From OMIS01 sp964443885 (lineage in GTDB: Bacteria; Patescibacteriota; Microgenomatia; UBA1400; PJMF01): DNA of 21,073 bases. A program made the translations under genes and the position numbers. Shown here in pieces: positions 1 through 8,136 of the stretch. The notes beneath the pieces were generated by a model. The model was not told the DNA's origin and did not search any database. It saw nothing but the letters and a program-made list of their open reading frames with translations. Every line of letters starts with the position of its first letter. Positions within the stretch are counted from its first letter, which is position 1. Where the stretch lies: assembly GCA_964443885.1 (NCBI GenBank), contig CAYUES010000014.1:1-21073 (forward strand). Direction: 5' to 3'.

Positions 1-2
1 TT

Positions 3-1184
3 TTCTTCACCATCTGTAGGCGTGGTTGCTAGCCATTTGCCTGGAGCAGTTTGTATTCCTGAAGGTAAGTTCGTAAGTGAGCCTGTATCGGAAATATACA
101 CGAGTGAAGAACCAACTGTACAGGTAGCATATGCAGCTTGAATAACTATCTGGCCAGTAGAAGTACTAATCGTAAAGCTATCGCCGCTATTGTTTAATAA
201 ACTCCCTGTCCAAGTGAAGACAGCTCTTTTTTTTGCTGAAATTGTGCCAGTTAGAGTTTTACTAGTTCCAGATTCGTCAGTAATGCGCCAATTAGAAATT
301 GACAGATTTTCATCTGAATTATTATAAAGCTCCACCCACTCAGTTCCACTAGACGGACAAGCCATGATTTCCGAAAGCTGCAGGTTTTCCAGTGCTAATC
401 CAGATTCCGGTGAGGGAGTAGGAGAAGGTGTTGGAGTTGATACAGGTGGAACTGAGGGAGATGGACTCGGGGTAGGTGGGGCAGACGTAGGAGTCGGATT
501 CGGTGTTACCAAAGGTGACGAGGTAGGAGAACTAGCTGGCTGTACAGTTGGTATTGGATAGGGTGATGTACTTGGCTCAGGAGTAGAACTCGGGGAGGCA
601 GTAGGTAGTGGTGTTGGAGTGATTGTAGGTGACTGGGGCTGCACAAGTGAGTAGCTGGAGTGATCACTGCCTTTTGTGGGTTCTGTACTTATATAGGTTT
701 GGCTAGCTAGAGACGTCCTCTGCCAAGATTTGCCTGTTTCACTGCTAGAGTAGTCCATTGAGTCATGCAGCTCGCCATTAGGCTGAAAAAGAACTACTCC
801 GTCCGCTGCATTATTAAGCTTAGCACTCGACAATTCAGTTACTAGAAATTCTTGTGGACCAATTATCTGTGAAGAGAAAACAAAAATATCGCTAGGTGTG
901 CTCAACTTATCTTGGAGCTTCCAGCCACTCAATGAAACAGCCTCATTACCAGCGTTAAAGAGCTCAATCCACTCTGACTCGCCACTAGTTGGATTTGGAT
1001 AGACTTCTGAAATACTAAGGCGAGCAAAGGCTTGGGAGGGGAAGAATAAACTGATAGCCAGACAGGAAATAAGACTGACCCAGATTGTTACTGTACTGTT
1101 TATCTTGTTGCTACAACTTGAATACCGTGACAGGAAATAGTGATATCGATGAGAGACTTTGTTTAAAAGAATTTTTTTGGACAT
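3..1184 (-). CDS. Secreted lamin-tail-domain (LTD) surface protein, partial (C-terminus beyond the window)
   Basis: I translated this reading frame by hand from the ATG at 1182-1184; it stays open for 394 codons and runs off the left edge, so the C-terminus is missing. Residues 33-49 form a hydrophobic segment followed by an AFA cleavage-like site near residue 54, so export is likely. Residues about 55-160 and 267-385 are two LTD-like beta domains: each has an SEV/SEI strand start, then an EWIELFN or EWVELYN motif and an SGWKL/SNWRI strand. They are joined by a Pro/Thr/Ser-rich linker (about 183-262), typical of wall-exposed proteins and a likely O-glycosylation region. LTD domains occur in extracellular bacterial proteins, often with unknown ligands. 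The gene follows the glycosyltransferase block in the same direction but seems to have its own promoter. No Shine-Dalgarno lies at normal distance. The function is not known; the fold call is from motifs only. Confidence 0.85.
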   Translation of the reverse strand, partial: MSKKILLNKVSHRYHYFLSRYSSCSNKINSTVTIWVSLISCLAISLFFPSQAFARLSISEVYPNPTSGESEWIELFNAGNEAVSLSGWKLQDKLSTPSDIFVFSSQIIGPQEFLVTELSSAKLNNAADGVVLFQPNGELHDSMDYSSSETGKSWQRTSLASQTYISTEPTKGSDHSSYSLVQPQSPTITPTPLPTASPSSTPEPSTSPYPIPTVQPASSPTSSPLVTPNPTPTSAPPTPSPSPSVPPVSTPTPSPTPSPESGLALENLQLSEIMACPSSGTEWVELYNNSDENLSISNWRITDESGTSKTLTGTISAKKRAVFTWTGSLLNNSGDSFTISTSTGQIVIQAAYATCTVGSSLVYISDTGSLTNLPSGIQTAPGKWLATTPTDGEE

Positions 1185-1195
1185 CTGTATGCGTG

Positions 1196-1227
1196 AATAT
1201 ACAGATGAATCCTTACAAAAACTGTAG
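1196..1227 (-). promoter_or_regulatory. Candidate promoter for the LTD gene, giving a nearly leaderless mRNA
   Basis: On the minus strand a TATATT -10-like hexamer lies at 1201-1196. Ten bases further upstream is the 16-mer CTACAGTTTTTGTAAG (1227-1212). The same 16-mer with one change, at exactly the same 10-base spacing to a TATTAT, precedes the tRNA-like gene at 12229. Transcription starting about 7 bases after the -10 would leave only about 4-8 bases before the ATG, which fits the missing Shine-Dalgarno. A perfect 9-bp inverted repeat (1182-1190 and 1199-1207) overlaps the -10 and the start codon. Confidence 0.5.
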
Positions 1228-1234
1228 AATCAGG

Positions 1235-4200
1235 TTACTTAGTACTACCTTCTAATAAGTTTCGGGCGCGGATCATAATTTTACGGGAATTTACTGTAAT
1301 TTTTTTTGCAGTAAAGAGTACTTGCTTGCCCCAGATTGAAGGTAGGAGGATCAACAAGGTAAGTATCCCCAGACAATAGCCTAGTAAACTTAGCAACTGT
1401 GGCCAGAACAGAATAGTAATATGTTGAATATTAGAAGGTACTTGCCACGCATTAGCCCACCCATTATATGAAAAGTGAGGTAGCTTTTTCCAAGGTTGTA
1501 ACCGTGGAAAAGCGATCCAGCCGCCATCAATTGATTGATTAAAAATAAGATATTGCTCTATAGTACTTTTTGAAAGTCTAATATCGTATTGAGAGGTATT
1601 CAATTGTTGTGTGGTAACTGGCTCAGTAAGTTGGGTCAATTCCGCTTTTGGTGAGTTGGGATTGCTACTATATATAGTAGAGAGCCATTCAATTGGTAAT
1701 GGATATAAAGCGAGTGCAGTTAGTTCATTACTACTTGTCCGGTTGCCAAAAGATCTGGTTTCAATTGTAAGAGCGTATGGATTATAAAAACTATCTCTTT
1801 CATTGGCATAGGTGTGACGGAGGATACTGTATGAAGTATCAAATGTCTTTTCTGGCAGAACATGTTCAAGCTCATTATGACTAGTGATGGTATTTCGAAT
1901 ATAGTACTTTAGGCTGCGTCCGAGTTCATTTTTGCCTTGCATTCTAATAATAAATGAGTCATTTAAAGTGGTTTGAGGAAAGGTCAAGACTTTACAAGCA
2001 GCACCTTTTTTAGAAGCTATAAGTTGAATGCTTTCATCAGTATTGGTTTGAGAAAACTCACCCATTGCATCTTGAGCACAATTTTTTGTAGAAGAAGTGT
2101 CAAATAGATATGAAGGGATGGCAGCAGTTGGATACGTAAGTTGTATAGTTGAGGCAGTTCCGGAAGGGTTTGGAAAAGAAAGCACCTGGTCTGTAAAATG
2201 ACTTTGCCAAATCATCGAAGGAATTTGGAATTCGTATAGTCTAGCTGATTCGTCGCCTACACCGTTAGGATCACTATAAAAAATTCTTAGTGTTGGATTG
2301 CCAGCTAGAGTTGTAATAATAAATGAGCTTTTCTCACCTTTTTTTACATTTGTTAAAGTAGTTCCAAACCCAATCGCTAATTCTTCAGGAGTAATTTCTA
2401 ATGGAATAGTTACCGTATCCTCAATCACTGGGTGTTGGATGGTTTGATTATTAATAGTTATCTCTGGAGATGGGAGGAAAGTGAGGACTGCTACAGTATC
2501 AAGATACTCAACAGAAAAAGCAGTAGTGATGGGTGTTTTAGTAGTCAACGCTGGGATAACTATATCGATAGATTCTGAGTTCTGATCAACGTGAGTCAGT
2601 GTTCGTTCCAAAATAATACTGCTATCAGTAACAACCACTTGTGCTTCTCTATCAGTGAGTAAGTCAGCAAATGGATAGTTGAAATTTGCCGTGGAACTTT
2701 CATCTATAGGAGAGATATATGAGCCATTTCTAGAATAAATAGGATTAGTTCTTGTATACGTAGTCTCGGCAGAAATGCTTGGTATACTGGAAGTAACTTG
2801 AGTATACGATGATGGAGCTTGGGTAATCTCTCTTACATTATACACTTGTAATGAACCTTTCTCCCAGATAATTGGGGTAGTTTCATTGTTTAAAAAGCCA
2901 TCAATTTTGTCGTATGCAAGAGAAAAATTCTCTTGACCGGGACTTACAATGCTACNNNNNNNNNNATGCTACGATCTACAAGCAGATAACTCACACTGTA
3001 TTGTTTTAAAACAGCAATAAATTCATCTTTTGTACCACTGTACAGTGCTTGGGCAGCTTGATTATAAAAGGTCTCATTCTGTGGATTCCACCGATCGAAG
3101 TCTCTGACTAGTAACGGCTGGGTAATTCCAAACCAAATAAATCCGGGACCTTCATAATCCCAAGAATAATAGTCCCAACCAGAGTTAGTCTGAAGGGGTA
3201 GCTGTGCAACACGAGCCTGTGGAGGCTGGGTTTTAAACCATGTGAATAACTCAAAGTACTCAGCTGGAATATCATTTTTCATTTTTTTATTAATAAGATT
3301 TCCAGAAAATGCTGGTAAGAAGTAAAAACAAAGTAATACGCTAATAATTGCACCAATTAGGACTGGTCGTTGCGCAATTTTGTACTGCTTTTGTTGCAAA
3401 AAGTCTAAAAGATATGCAAGAGCTTGAGCAGCTAACGCACTCATCGCGAACATCAAAAGAAGTGAGAATTTTGTGAAAGGAAAACGTAAGCCTTCTTCAA
3501 ACAAGTTACTGTGATTTCTTAGAAAAGTAAAAAACCACTCAAATGGTGGGTTTGCATTAATAACCATAAAAATACTCATGAGTCCAACCGCAATAACAGA
3601 AATTAAAACAGTATTCTTTTGCTTAACGGCAATTAATCCACCTGCTAAAGAAAAGAGAAAGATACTATAGCCAATGAGTGAGACTAGCGGATTTTTAAGG
3701 TGAGTAATCCAAGGCTGCAAAAGTGGACTAAAGGTGTTGGTTGAAGCTTCATACTGAGTCCAGTTAAAAAGAAAGTTACGTAGCAACGGAACGTGTTGAA
3801 GTGTTCCATATGCTTGGTTGTGTAGAAAAGCTTCAGAAGAAAAGAGTTCATTTATATGTGAATTCTGAGGAGCTTTAGACGCACCTGAAAAAAGAAAGTA
3901 TAGATTTGGGAAAAGCCAAAATGAATTGATTGCTAGTAAAACAAGTCCAACTGTAACTGTGCGAAAAAAGTATGTTTTTGAGCGTGAGAGAAAACTGAAG
4001 AGTAATAAATAGAGTGCAAGACCAAACGCAAATGCAAACCATAAAGTTGATGCATACGCCATTGGCGTAGCCAATAAAACTAATACACTAAAGAATAATA
4101 GTTTTTTTATTTTACCTGTTTGAACAAACTCTGATGCTTGCCAAAACAACCAGCCAAGCGCCGCATACTGTACCGCAAACATCTCGAAAACCACATAAAA

Positions 4201-4656
4201 ATGTTGCACAGTACCTAAGTTACATAAGTAAATCATGCCACTCGTAAAGCCAAGTAGTGGCGCATATCGATGTTTAGGAAGTACTGTTTTGGTAGTAAAA
4301 AAATATATACCAAGAGGTCCAAGTAGTAAACAAAGTAGAACATAGATAAACTTAACACTTGCTAGTGGCATAAACCAAGAAAATAACCAAAGCAGTGCAA
4401 TACGAGGCAAGTCGCTCATATGAGAATGAGCAGCTACTGCTCCTAAGCCCTGGTCTTCTCGCCAAGCTCCAAACAGCATGCGTTGAAAGTTTAAGGAAAA
4501 ATCAAATTCTGGATGTAGAGTATCCCATCCTGTTAGCCAGACTCCTGGCTCAAAGTTAGTAATAGCAATAATCAAAGAAATCGTAAATAGACCGAGTGGC
4601 CATAAAACGGTAGGAGTAATTAATTTGGTAGCAAATGAACGAAGTTTTGCAAACAT
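1235..4656 (-). CDS. GT-C/YfhO-like giant membrane protein with extracytoplasmic domain (one gene interrupted by a 10-N assembly gap)
   Basis: Two reading frames on either side of the gap at 2956-2965 are parts of one gene. The N-terminal part (start ATG 4656, 563 codons to the gap) has roughly 11 hydrophobic helices, with an acidic GWDTLHPEFDF motif in the first outer loop as in GT-C fold or YfhO/AftD-like transferases. The C-terminal part is a large beta-rich extracytoplasmic region followed by one TM helix near merged residues 1073-1104 and a basic tail. The bases flanking the Ns are the same 7-mer (ATGCTAC). Collapsing it gives an in-frame join reading LVDRS-IVSPGQENF and a 1134-residue protein. 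With the Ns kept the frame shifts and stops at once. The gene lies 46 bp downstream of a GT2 gene, so it probably transfers or handles lipid-linked sugars at the outer face of the membrane; the substrate is unknown. Confidence 0.8.
2956..2965. other. Scaffold gap (10 N) flanked by a duplicated 7-mer
   Basis: Ten Ns lie between ATGCTAC (2949-2955) and ATGCTAC (2966-2972). The repeated 7-mer looks like the two overlapping contig ends that were never merged. The real distance is probably minus 7 bases. Confidence 0.9.
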
Positions 4657-4702
4657 TACAGCTCTATTCTTGAGTTACTGAGTACTTCAGTATATCAAGT
4701 AG

Positions 4703-5470
4703 TTACATAGTTGGTACTCTGAAAAGGCTTTTTTGATATGAAGAGTTTATCGTAAAGTATGCAAGTTTACGCTGTAAATAAAAAGTATCTTGAACTGCTT
4801 TAGTAATTACATTCAATTTATTGCCAGTGGGAGTACCATGACGACGATTGTAGTGTGTGACGCTGACTTGTTGATATGGATACTTGGCTTTATGAATCTT
4901 AAGTAATAACTCGGTAGAAACCATAGCTCCATCAGAAAATAGTGGTTCAATTGAGCGGACGACACTACGGTGAATAAGTTTAAATGCACAGTCGATATCT
5001 TTAATTCTACGTGGAAAACCAAGTAAAATGCGGTTCCAAATCTTCAAGGCATTTGCAATTAATTGACGTTTCCAGCCTTCGGCACGATTACCACGATATC
5101 CTAAAACTACTTGATAGTTACGAGTATGTGCTACAAACTTTTTAAGTTCAGCAATATTAAACTGTAGATCACTATCGGTAAAGAAAATCCATTCATACCG
5201 AGCCTCTTTAAAGCCACGTTTGAGTGCACCTCCATAGCCGCGATTTCGTTGCGAGACAACCCGAACCTGCGGGTGTAGCTGAGCGATTGAAGCTGCTACT
5301 GCGGCGGTTTTATCTTTACTTCCATCATTTATAACAATAATTTCGAACTTTTCACTAATAGTAGGAGCGACTTTTAAAGCATCAGAAAGAGCACGAGCAA
5401 TATTTTTCTCTTCATTAAAAGCAGGAAAAAATATAGATAGGCTTGGTAATTTTTTTGTAGTTCTCTTCAT
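4703..5470 (-). CDS. Family 2 glycosyltransferase, DPM1/polyprenyl-phosphate sugar transferase type
   Basis: The 255-residue protein has a complete GT-A/GT2 pattern: FFPAFNEEKN near residues 14-23, NDGSKDKT at 48-55 (nucleotide binding), RNRGYGGALKRGF at 75-87, the metal-binding DSD at 99-101 inside FFTDSDLQF, and KDIDCAFKLI at about 157-166. The protein lacks membrane helices, so it acts at the cytoplasmic face. Relatives move a hexose from a nucleotide sugar to dolichyl- or undecaprenyl-phosphate, making the donor for membrane GT-C enzymes. That fits its position between a PIG-V-like and a GT-C-like membrane protein on the same strand. The start ATG lacks a Shine-Dalgarno, but a strong promoter lies just upstream, so the leader would be about 9 bases. 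Family assignment is firm; the exact sugar is unknown. Confidence 0.93.
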   Translation of the reverse strand: MKRTTKKLPSLSIFFPAFNEEKNIARALSDALKVAPTISEKFEIIVINDGSKDKTAAVAASIAQLHPQVRVVSQRNRGYGGALKRGFKEARYEWIFFTDSDLQFNIAELKKFVAHTRNYQVVLGYRGNRAEGWKRQLIANALKIWNRILLGFPRRIKDIDCAFKLIHRSVVRSIEPLFSDGAMVSTELLLKIHKAKYPYQQVSVTHYNRRHGTPTGNKLNVITKAVQDTFYLQRKLAYFTINSSYQKSLFRVPTM

Positions 5471-5485
5471 ATGTTTGCACTGTTT

Positions 5486-5513
5486 ATTATACTATAAGAT
5501 AGTCTCTAGTCAA
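5486..5513 (-). promoter_or_regulatory. Sigma70-type promoter for the GT2 gene
   Basis: On the minus strand TTGACT (5513-5508) is followed by 16 bases and then TATAAT (5491-5486). The expected start point is about 9 bases before the GT2 ATG at 5470, giving a very short leader without Shine-Dalgarno. Confidence 0.7.
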
Positions 5514-5529
5514 TGATTATAGGCTTTAA

Positions 5530-6807
5530 TTAAAAGCCGTAGATTGGAATTTTCCATAGGAAAAAAGCAAAGAATAGTACGTGGAATAGCAATAAGATGC
5601 TCAGGATTGGAACTGCCATGATACGCATCATTCCTTTAGAAAAAATATATCCCAAGACTACAAACAAATAGGGAATAGTTGTTGTGTACCGAAAAATACT
5701 ACTGCGACTATTAATAGAACTATTAATGAAAACAAGTGCAATACTAAAGAATAGTAAAAGTGCTTGGGTTCTATTAATGACCGTACGCTTAGAATAGGTG
5801 ATTACTGCTGCATATATAAGTAATGCCCAAGAAAGTAGTAGCAAAAGTATTGAAAGTCCATGATCCTGATGGAAAGTAAGACCGTAATCCTTTAGATAGC
5901 CAATAAAGCTACTAAATGGAACAAATCCATCATTGTTCCATGCTGCTTGAATTTTAAGTGGAGCCAAAAGTTCTCCAGTTAGAGCAGCTAAGTAGTTAAA
6001 AAAGAGTGCGATAGGAGTGAGTGTAATTATAGTTAAACCACCCAACCAAGCAACTTGAGGAGCACCAATGCGCTCTTTCATCTGGTCTCGATAGTAGGCG
6101 TAGAGTAAGAGTGGAACTAAAAAGATACCAGTTATTCTAGTCACAGCAGCTAAACCAACTACCCATGCGGCAGGCAAATACTTATGTTTTGCTATCAAGT
6201 ATAGAGCGAGTGAAGATACAAAGAAAAATAAACTCTCTGTAAAAACCATGTGATATACGTACGATAATGGGAAAAATAGTAAGAACAGCAGGAAGAAGTT
6301 CCATTGCGCTTGAGTCATTTGTAAAAGATTTGCAAGTCTTTTCCAGACTAGAAGTCCACAAAAGAAGAAGATATTACTCAAGATCATTCCAATAACAAGG
6401 TACGATTGGGTAGTTTGTGGTACACCAGGAATACTCGTTATACTCTTGAGTATAGCGGGGTAGAGCGGAAAGAACGCCCAGTTATAGCGTTTGTTTGTAT
6501 TGAAAGCAACGGTATCGTATCCATCTCTGGCAATAGTTACGTAGTAGTACGTATCCCATTTATAAAAAACTTCACTAATAGTGCTTTGTTTTTCTGAAAT
6601 GATTTCTTCTGGATTGCTTTTTTCAGCGAGTTCAATAATCGGCATTGCCCAAGTAGGCTTTTCGATACGAACTTGCATCAAGCCAAAGGCGAGCAGGTAG
6701 TTTAGTCCTGCACTAGCAAGTGTAAGGAAAAGTAACTTCCACCAAGCTGTAGTAATGCTAGGCAACACATCTGGTGCAAGGAGTTTTCTGAGATTAAAGA
6801 TATTCAT
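5530..6807 (-). CDS. PIG-V-like mannosyltransferase (GT-C membrane enzyme)
   Basis: The 425-residue protein has about nine or ten hydrophobic helices. The first large outer loop carries FYKWDTYYYVTIARDGYD near residues 81-98 (conserved Asp at 85), followed by WAFFPLYPAIL at about 110-120. These two motifs mark the PIG-V mannosyltransferase family, which in eukaryotes adds the second mannose to GPI anchors using dolichyl-phosphate-mannose. In bacteria the family is less well understood, but a polyprenyl-phosphate sugar donor and an outer-face acceptor are likely. The neighbouring GT2 enzyme could make that donor. The ATG is 13 bp after the stop of the upstream small anchored protein, suggesting co-transcription. 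No clear Shine-Dalgarno is visible. Confidence 0.88.
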   Translation of the reverse strand: MNIFNLRKLLAPDVLPSITTAWWKLLFLTLASAGLNYLLAFGLMQVRIEKPTWAMPIIELAEKSNPEEIISEKQSTISEVFYKWDTYYYVTIARDGYDTVAFNTNKRYNWAFFPLYPAILKSITSIPGVPQTTQSYLVIGMILSNIFFFCGLLVWKRLANLLQMTQAQWNFFLLFLLFFPLSYVYHMVFTESLFFFVSSLALYLIAKHKYLPAAWVVGLAAVTRITGIFLVPLLLYAYYRDQMKERIGAPQVAWLGGLTIITLTPIALFFNYLAALTGELLAPLKIQAAWNNDGFVPFSSFIGYLKDYGLTFHQDHGLSILLLLLSWALLIYAAVITYSKRTVINRTQALLLFFSIALVFINSSINSRSSIFRYTTTIPYLFVVLGYIFSKGMMRIMAVPILSILLLFHVLFFAFFLWKIPIYGF

Positions 6808-6820
6808 ATAGATCGTAATC

Positions 6821-7261
6821 TTATGGATAACCTAAAGTACAACCCCAAGGACAGCTGATAATGACTGGCCCAGGTAGGTTGGCTTGATATTCAGTTGGAT
6901 CAATTAAAGTACGCTCGCCAGCTTCTGTATAGTTAGGTGGATTAAGCCATAATTGGTCACTATAACTCCAGACTTTGATAGCTGAGAACGTTTGAATAAC
7001 TTCAGATGGAGCAACAATACAGGTTGTTTCTGCAGGGAGTGATCGGCCATCAGCAATCTCATTACATAATTGGAGATTCTTATCTGTTGGAAGGTACTCT
7101 TGGAATAAACTCAGTGTAGTTGCTGGTGCGCTCAGCTGATTGCTTGCCTTGGCATCATCGAGCATAGGCATGAAAACAAAGTACTGTGCCCCTAAAATAA
7201 GTACCGCACAAATAGCTACGCTAACACAGAGAGCTAGAGATGTTATCCAATTTGTTGTCAT
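6821..7261 (-). CDS. Small membrane-anchored extracytoplasmic protein of unknown function
   Basis: I do not recognise this 146-residue protein. Residues about 8-31 form one hydrophobic helix (signal anchor), and the remainder is an outer domain of roughly 115 residues. It contains four cysteines (LQLC, TTC and the closing SCPWGC), which could form two disulfides. The C-terminus ends sharply with CTLGYP. It is the first gene of the minus-strand glycan block and ends 13 bp before the PIG-V-like gene, so it may be a partner of that enzyme. This is inferred from position only. No Shine-Dalgarno is visible before the ATG; a TATAAA lies about 17 bases upstream on the minus strand. Its 5' flank overlaps a plus-strand promoter for a candidate small RNA, so the two are divergent. 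Confidence 0.75.
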   Translation of the reverse strand: MTTNWITSLALCVSVAICAVLILGAQYFVFMPMLDDAKASNQLSAPATTLSLFQEYLPTDKNLQLCNEIADGRSLPAETTCIVAPSEVIQTFSAIKVWSYSDQLWLNPPNYTEAGERTLIDPTEYQANLPGPVIISCPWGCTLGYP

Positions 7262-7282
7262 ATATTTTTATGTATTTATACT
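7255..7282 (+). promoter_or_regulatory. Plus-strand sigma70-type promoter for a candidate small RNA
   Basis: TTGTCA (7255-7260) and TATACT (7277-7282) are separated by 16 bases; each matches the consensus at five of six positions. A start 7 bases after the -10 falls at about 7289, which is the first base of a long hairpin stem. The -35 overlaps the start codon region of the divergent 146-residue gene. Confidence 0.55.
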
Positions 7283-7288
7283 TTTGTT

Positions 7289-7431
7289 GATACCCTCAAT
7301 GCTGAAACGAAAGTTTCAGCACTCAGGGTATCCCCTGTATTAGATACAGGGGACAACACTTCTTGATAATTGTTAACCACCGGGCTGGTTAACGAACGAT
7401 ACCTTTTGCGCACCCTCGCCCGGAGGGTTTT
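7289..7431 (+). ncRNA. Candidate structured small RNA with four hairpins and a possible kissing loop
   Basis: Between two genes the plus strand folds into consecutive hairpins. First, 7289-7296 pairs with 7325-7332 (8 bp). After a 3x3 internal loop, 7300-7308 pairs with 7313-7321 (9 bp), capped by a GAAA tetraloop. Second, 7331-7340 pairs with 7344-7353 (10 bp, three-base loop), directly abutting the first. Third, 7372-7379 pairs with 7386-7393 (8 bp, loop CCGGGC). Fourth, 7412-7417 pairs with 7423-7428 (loop GCCCG) followed by a short T run, a weak terminator. The third loop CCGGGC is the exact complement of GCCCGG at 7418-7423. A good promoter places the start at the first stem base. The RNA reading rests on promoter, GNRA loop and terminator direction. 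The alternative is a 3' UTR/leader structure on the minus strand. I know no matching family. Confidence 0.5.
7412..7431 (+). terminator. Weak intrinsic terminator at the end of the candidate small RNA
   Basis: The stem ACCCTC/GAGGGT with loop GCCCG is followed by four T including the last stem base. It ends 4 bp before the stop codon of the convergent secreted protein gene. The T run is short, so efficiency is doubtful. Confidence 0.4.
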
Positions 7432-7434
7432 GAA

Positions 7435-8136
7435 TTAATGCGTGACTAAGGGCAGATAGAGCCGCTGGTTTTGCTCAGGTTGTTCTGGATCTGGTTGTTG
7501 AAGTTCGTTCGAACAACCAGCCATGACCGTACCGGTGGTGAGCTTAACGCCTTCAAGCGTTTCGATGGTGTAGGTATATTCCACAATCGAGTCGATGCAG
7601 CTAAACGTATGAGGTTTAGTGTCACCGCTTTCAATGTGGGTATTACCCATATCCCCGAAAAGCAAGTTATACCAGCCGGATTGATCGCAACTGAGCGCAA
7701 AATTGGCTGCATTACCTGACACAGTCGTACCGACTGTACAGACGGGCAACGTAGGTTGTTCTGGATCTGGTTGTTGAAGTTCGTTCGAACAACCAGCCAT
7801 GACCGTACCGGTGGTGAGCTTAACGCCTTCAAGCGTTTCGATGGTGTAGGTATATTCCACAATCGAGTCGATGCAGCTAAACGTATGAGGTTTAGTGTCA
7901 CCGCTTTCAATATGGGTATTGCCGGTATCACCGAAAAGCAAGTTGTACCAGCCGGGCTGATCGCAAGCGAGAGCAAAGTTGACTTCGTTTGAAGCTACTG
8001 TACTTACTACGGAACAATCAGCATCTGGAATCGTTCCAGCTTTTGCAGTGTTTGAATCTATAGCAAAGCTACCGATCCAAAGCATTGCGAGAAATACTAC
8101 TGCTACTACTGCGTTAGTCGCGTGTCTAGGTTTCAT
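7435..8136 (-). CDS. Secreted protein of two near-identical 92-residue Cys-containing repeats
   Basis: The 233-residue protein starts with a signal peptide (hydrophobic core about 9-26, AKA cleavage-like site near 33). Two tandem repeats follow, about 41-132 and 133-224. Each begins with C, then a (A/S)CDQ.GWYNLLFGD segment, an SGDTKPHTFSC segment and an AGC ending, so four cysteines per repeat could form two disulfides. Each closes with an acidic/proline hinge (QQPDPEQP). The last residues, RLYLPLVTH, resemble the YLPLV-type C-terminal tail seen on many exported proteins of Chloroflexota; that comparison is from memory. The start is supported by AAGGA seven bases before the ATG. The gene is GC-richer than its left neighbours and has a long hairpin-rich leader. 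I do not recognise the repeat family; a binding or adhesion role is possible but unproven. Confidence 0.85.
   Translation of the reverse strand: MKPRHATNAVVAVVFLAMLWIGSFAIDSNTAKAGTIPDADCSVVSTVASNEVNFALACDQPGWYNLLFGDTGNTHIESGDTKPHTFSCIDSIVEYTYTIETLEGVKLTTGTVMAGCSNELQQPDPEQPTLPVCTVGTTVSGNAANFALSCDQSGWYNLLFGDMGNTHIESGDTKPHTFSCIDSIVEYTYTIETLEGVKLTTGTVMAGCSNELQQPDPEQPEQNQRLYLPLVTH
7477..7911 (-). repeat. 276-bp tandem duplication inside the secreted protein gene
   Basis: The unit recurs with a period of 276 bp (92 codons). Bases 7477-7635 and 7753-7911 are identical over 159 bp. Beyond that boundary the copies differ at many positions (for example 7636 versus 7912), so the identity is patchy. That pattern suggests gene conversion or a recent partial duplication. 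Each copy also holds a 9-bp inverted repeat (CTGGTTGTT/AACAACCAG). Confidence 0.92.

Noticed and set aside
364..561. Gly/Val-rich plus-strand reading frame
   Set aside because: It is the antisense of the Pro/Thr/Ser linker of the LTD gene; composition is a direct consequence of that repeat.
2944..2965. Natural C-terminus VAL of the membrane protein after the N run
   Set aside because: It is produced by reading through the Ns in the wrong frame; merging the duplicated 7-mer gives continuous coding.
7471..7992. Plus-strand and alternate-frame ORFs over the two-repeat gene
   Set aside because: They repeat with the 276-bp unit and lack signal or domain features, while the minus-strand frame has a signal peptide and ribosome site.
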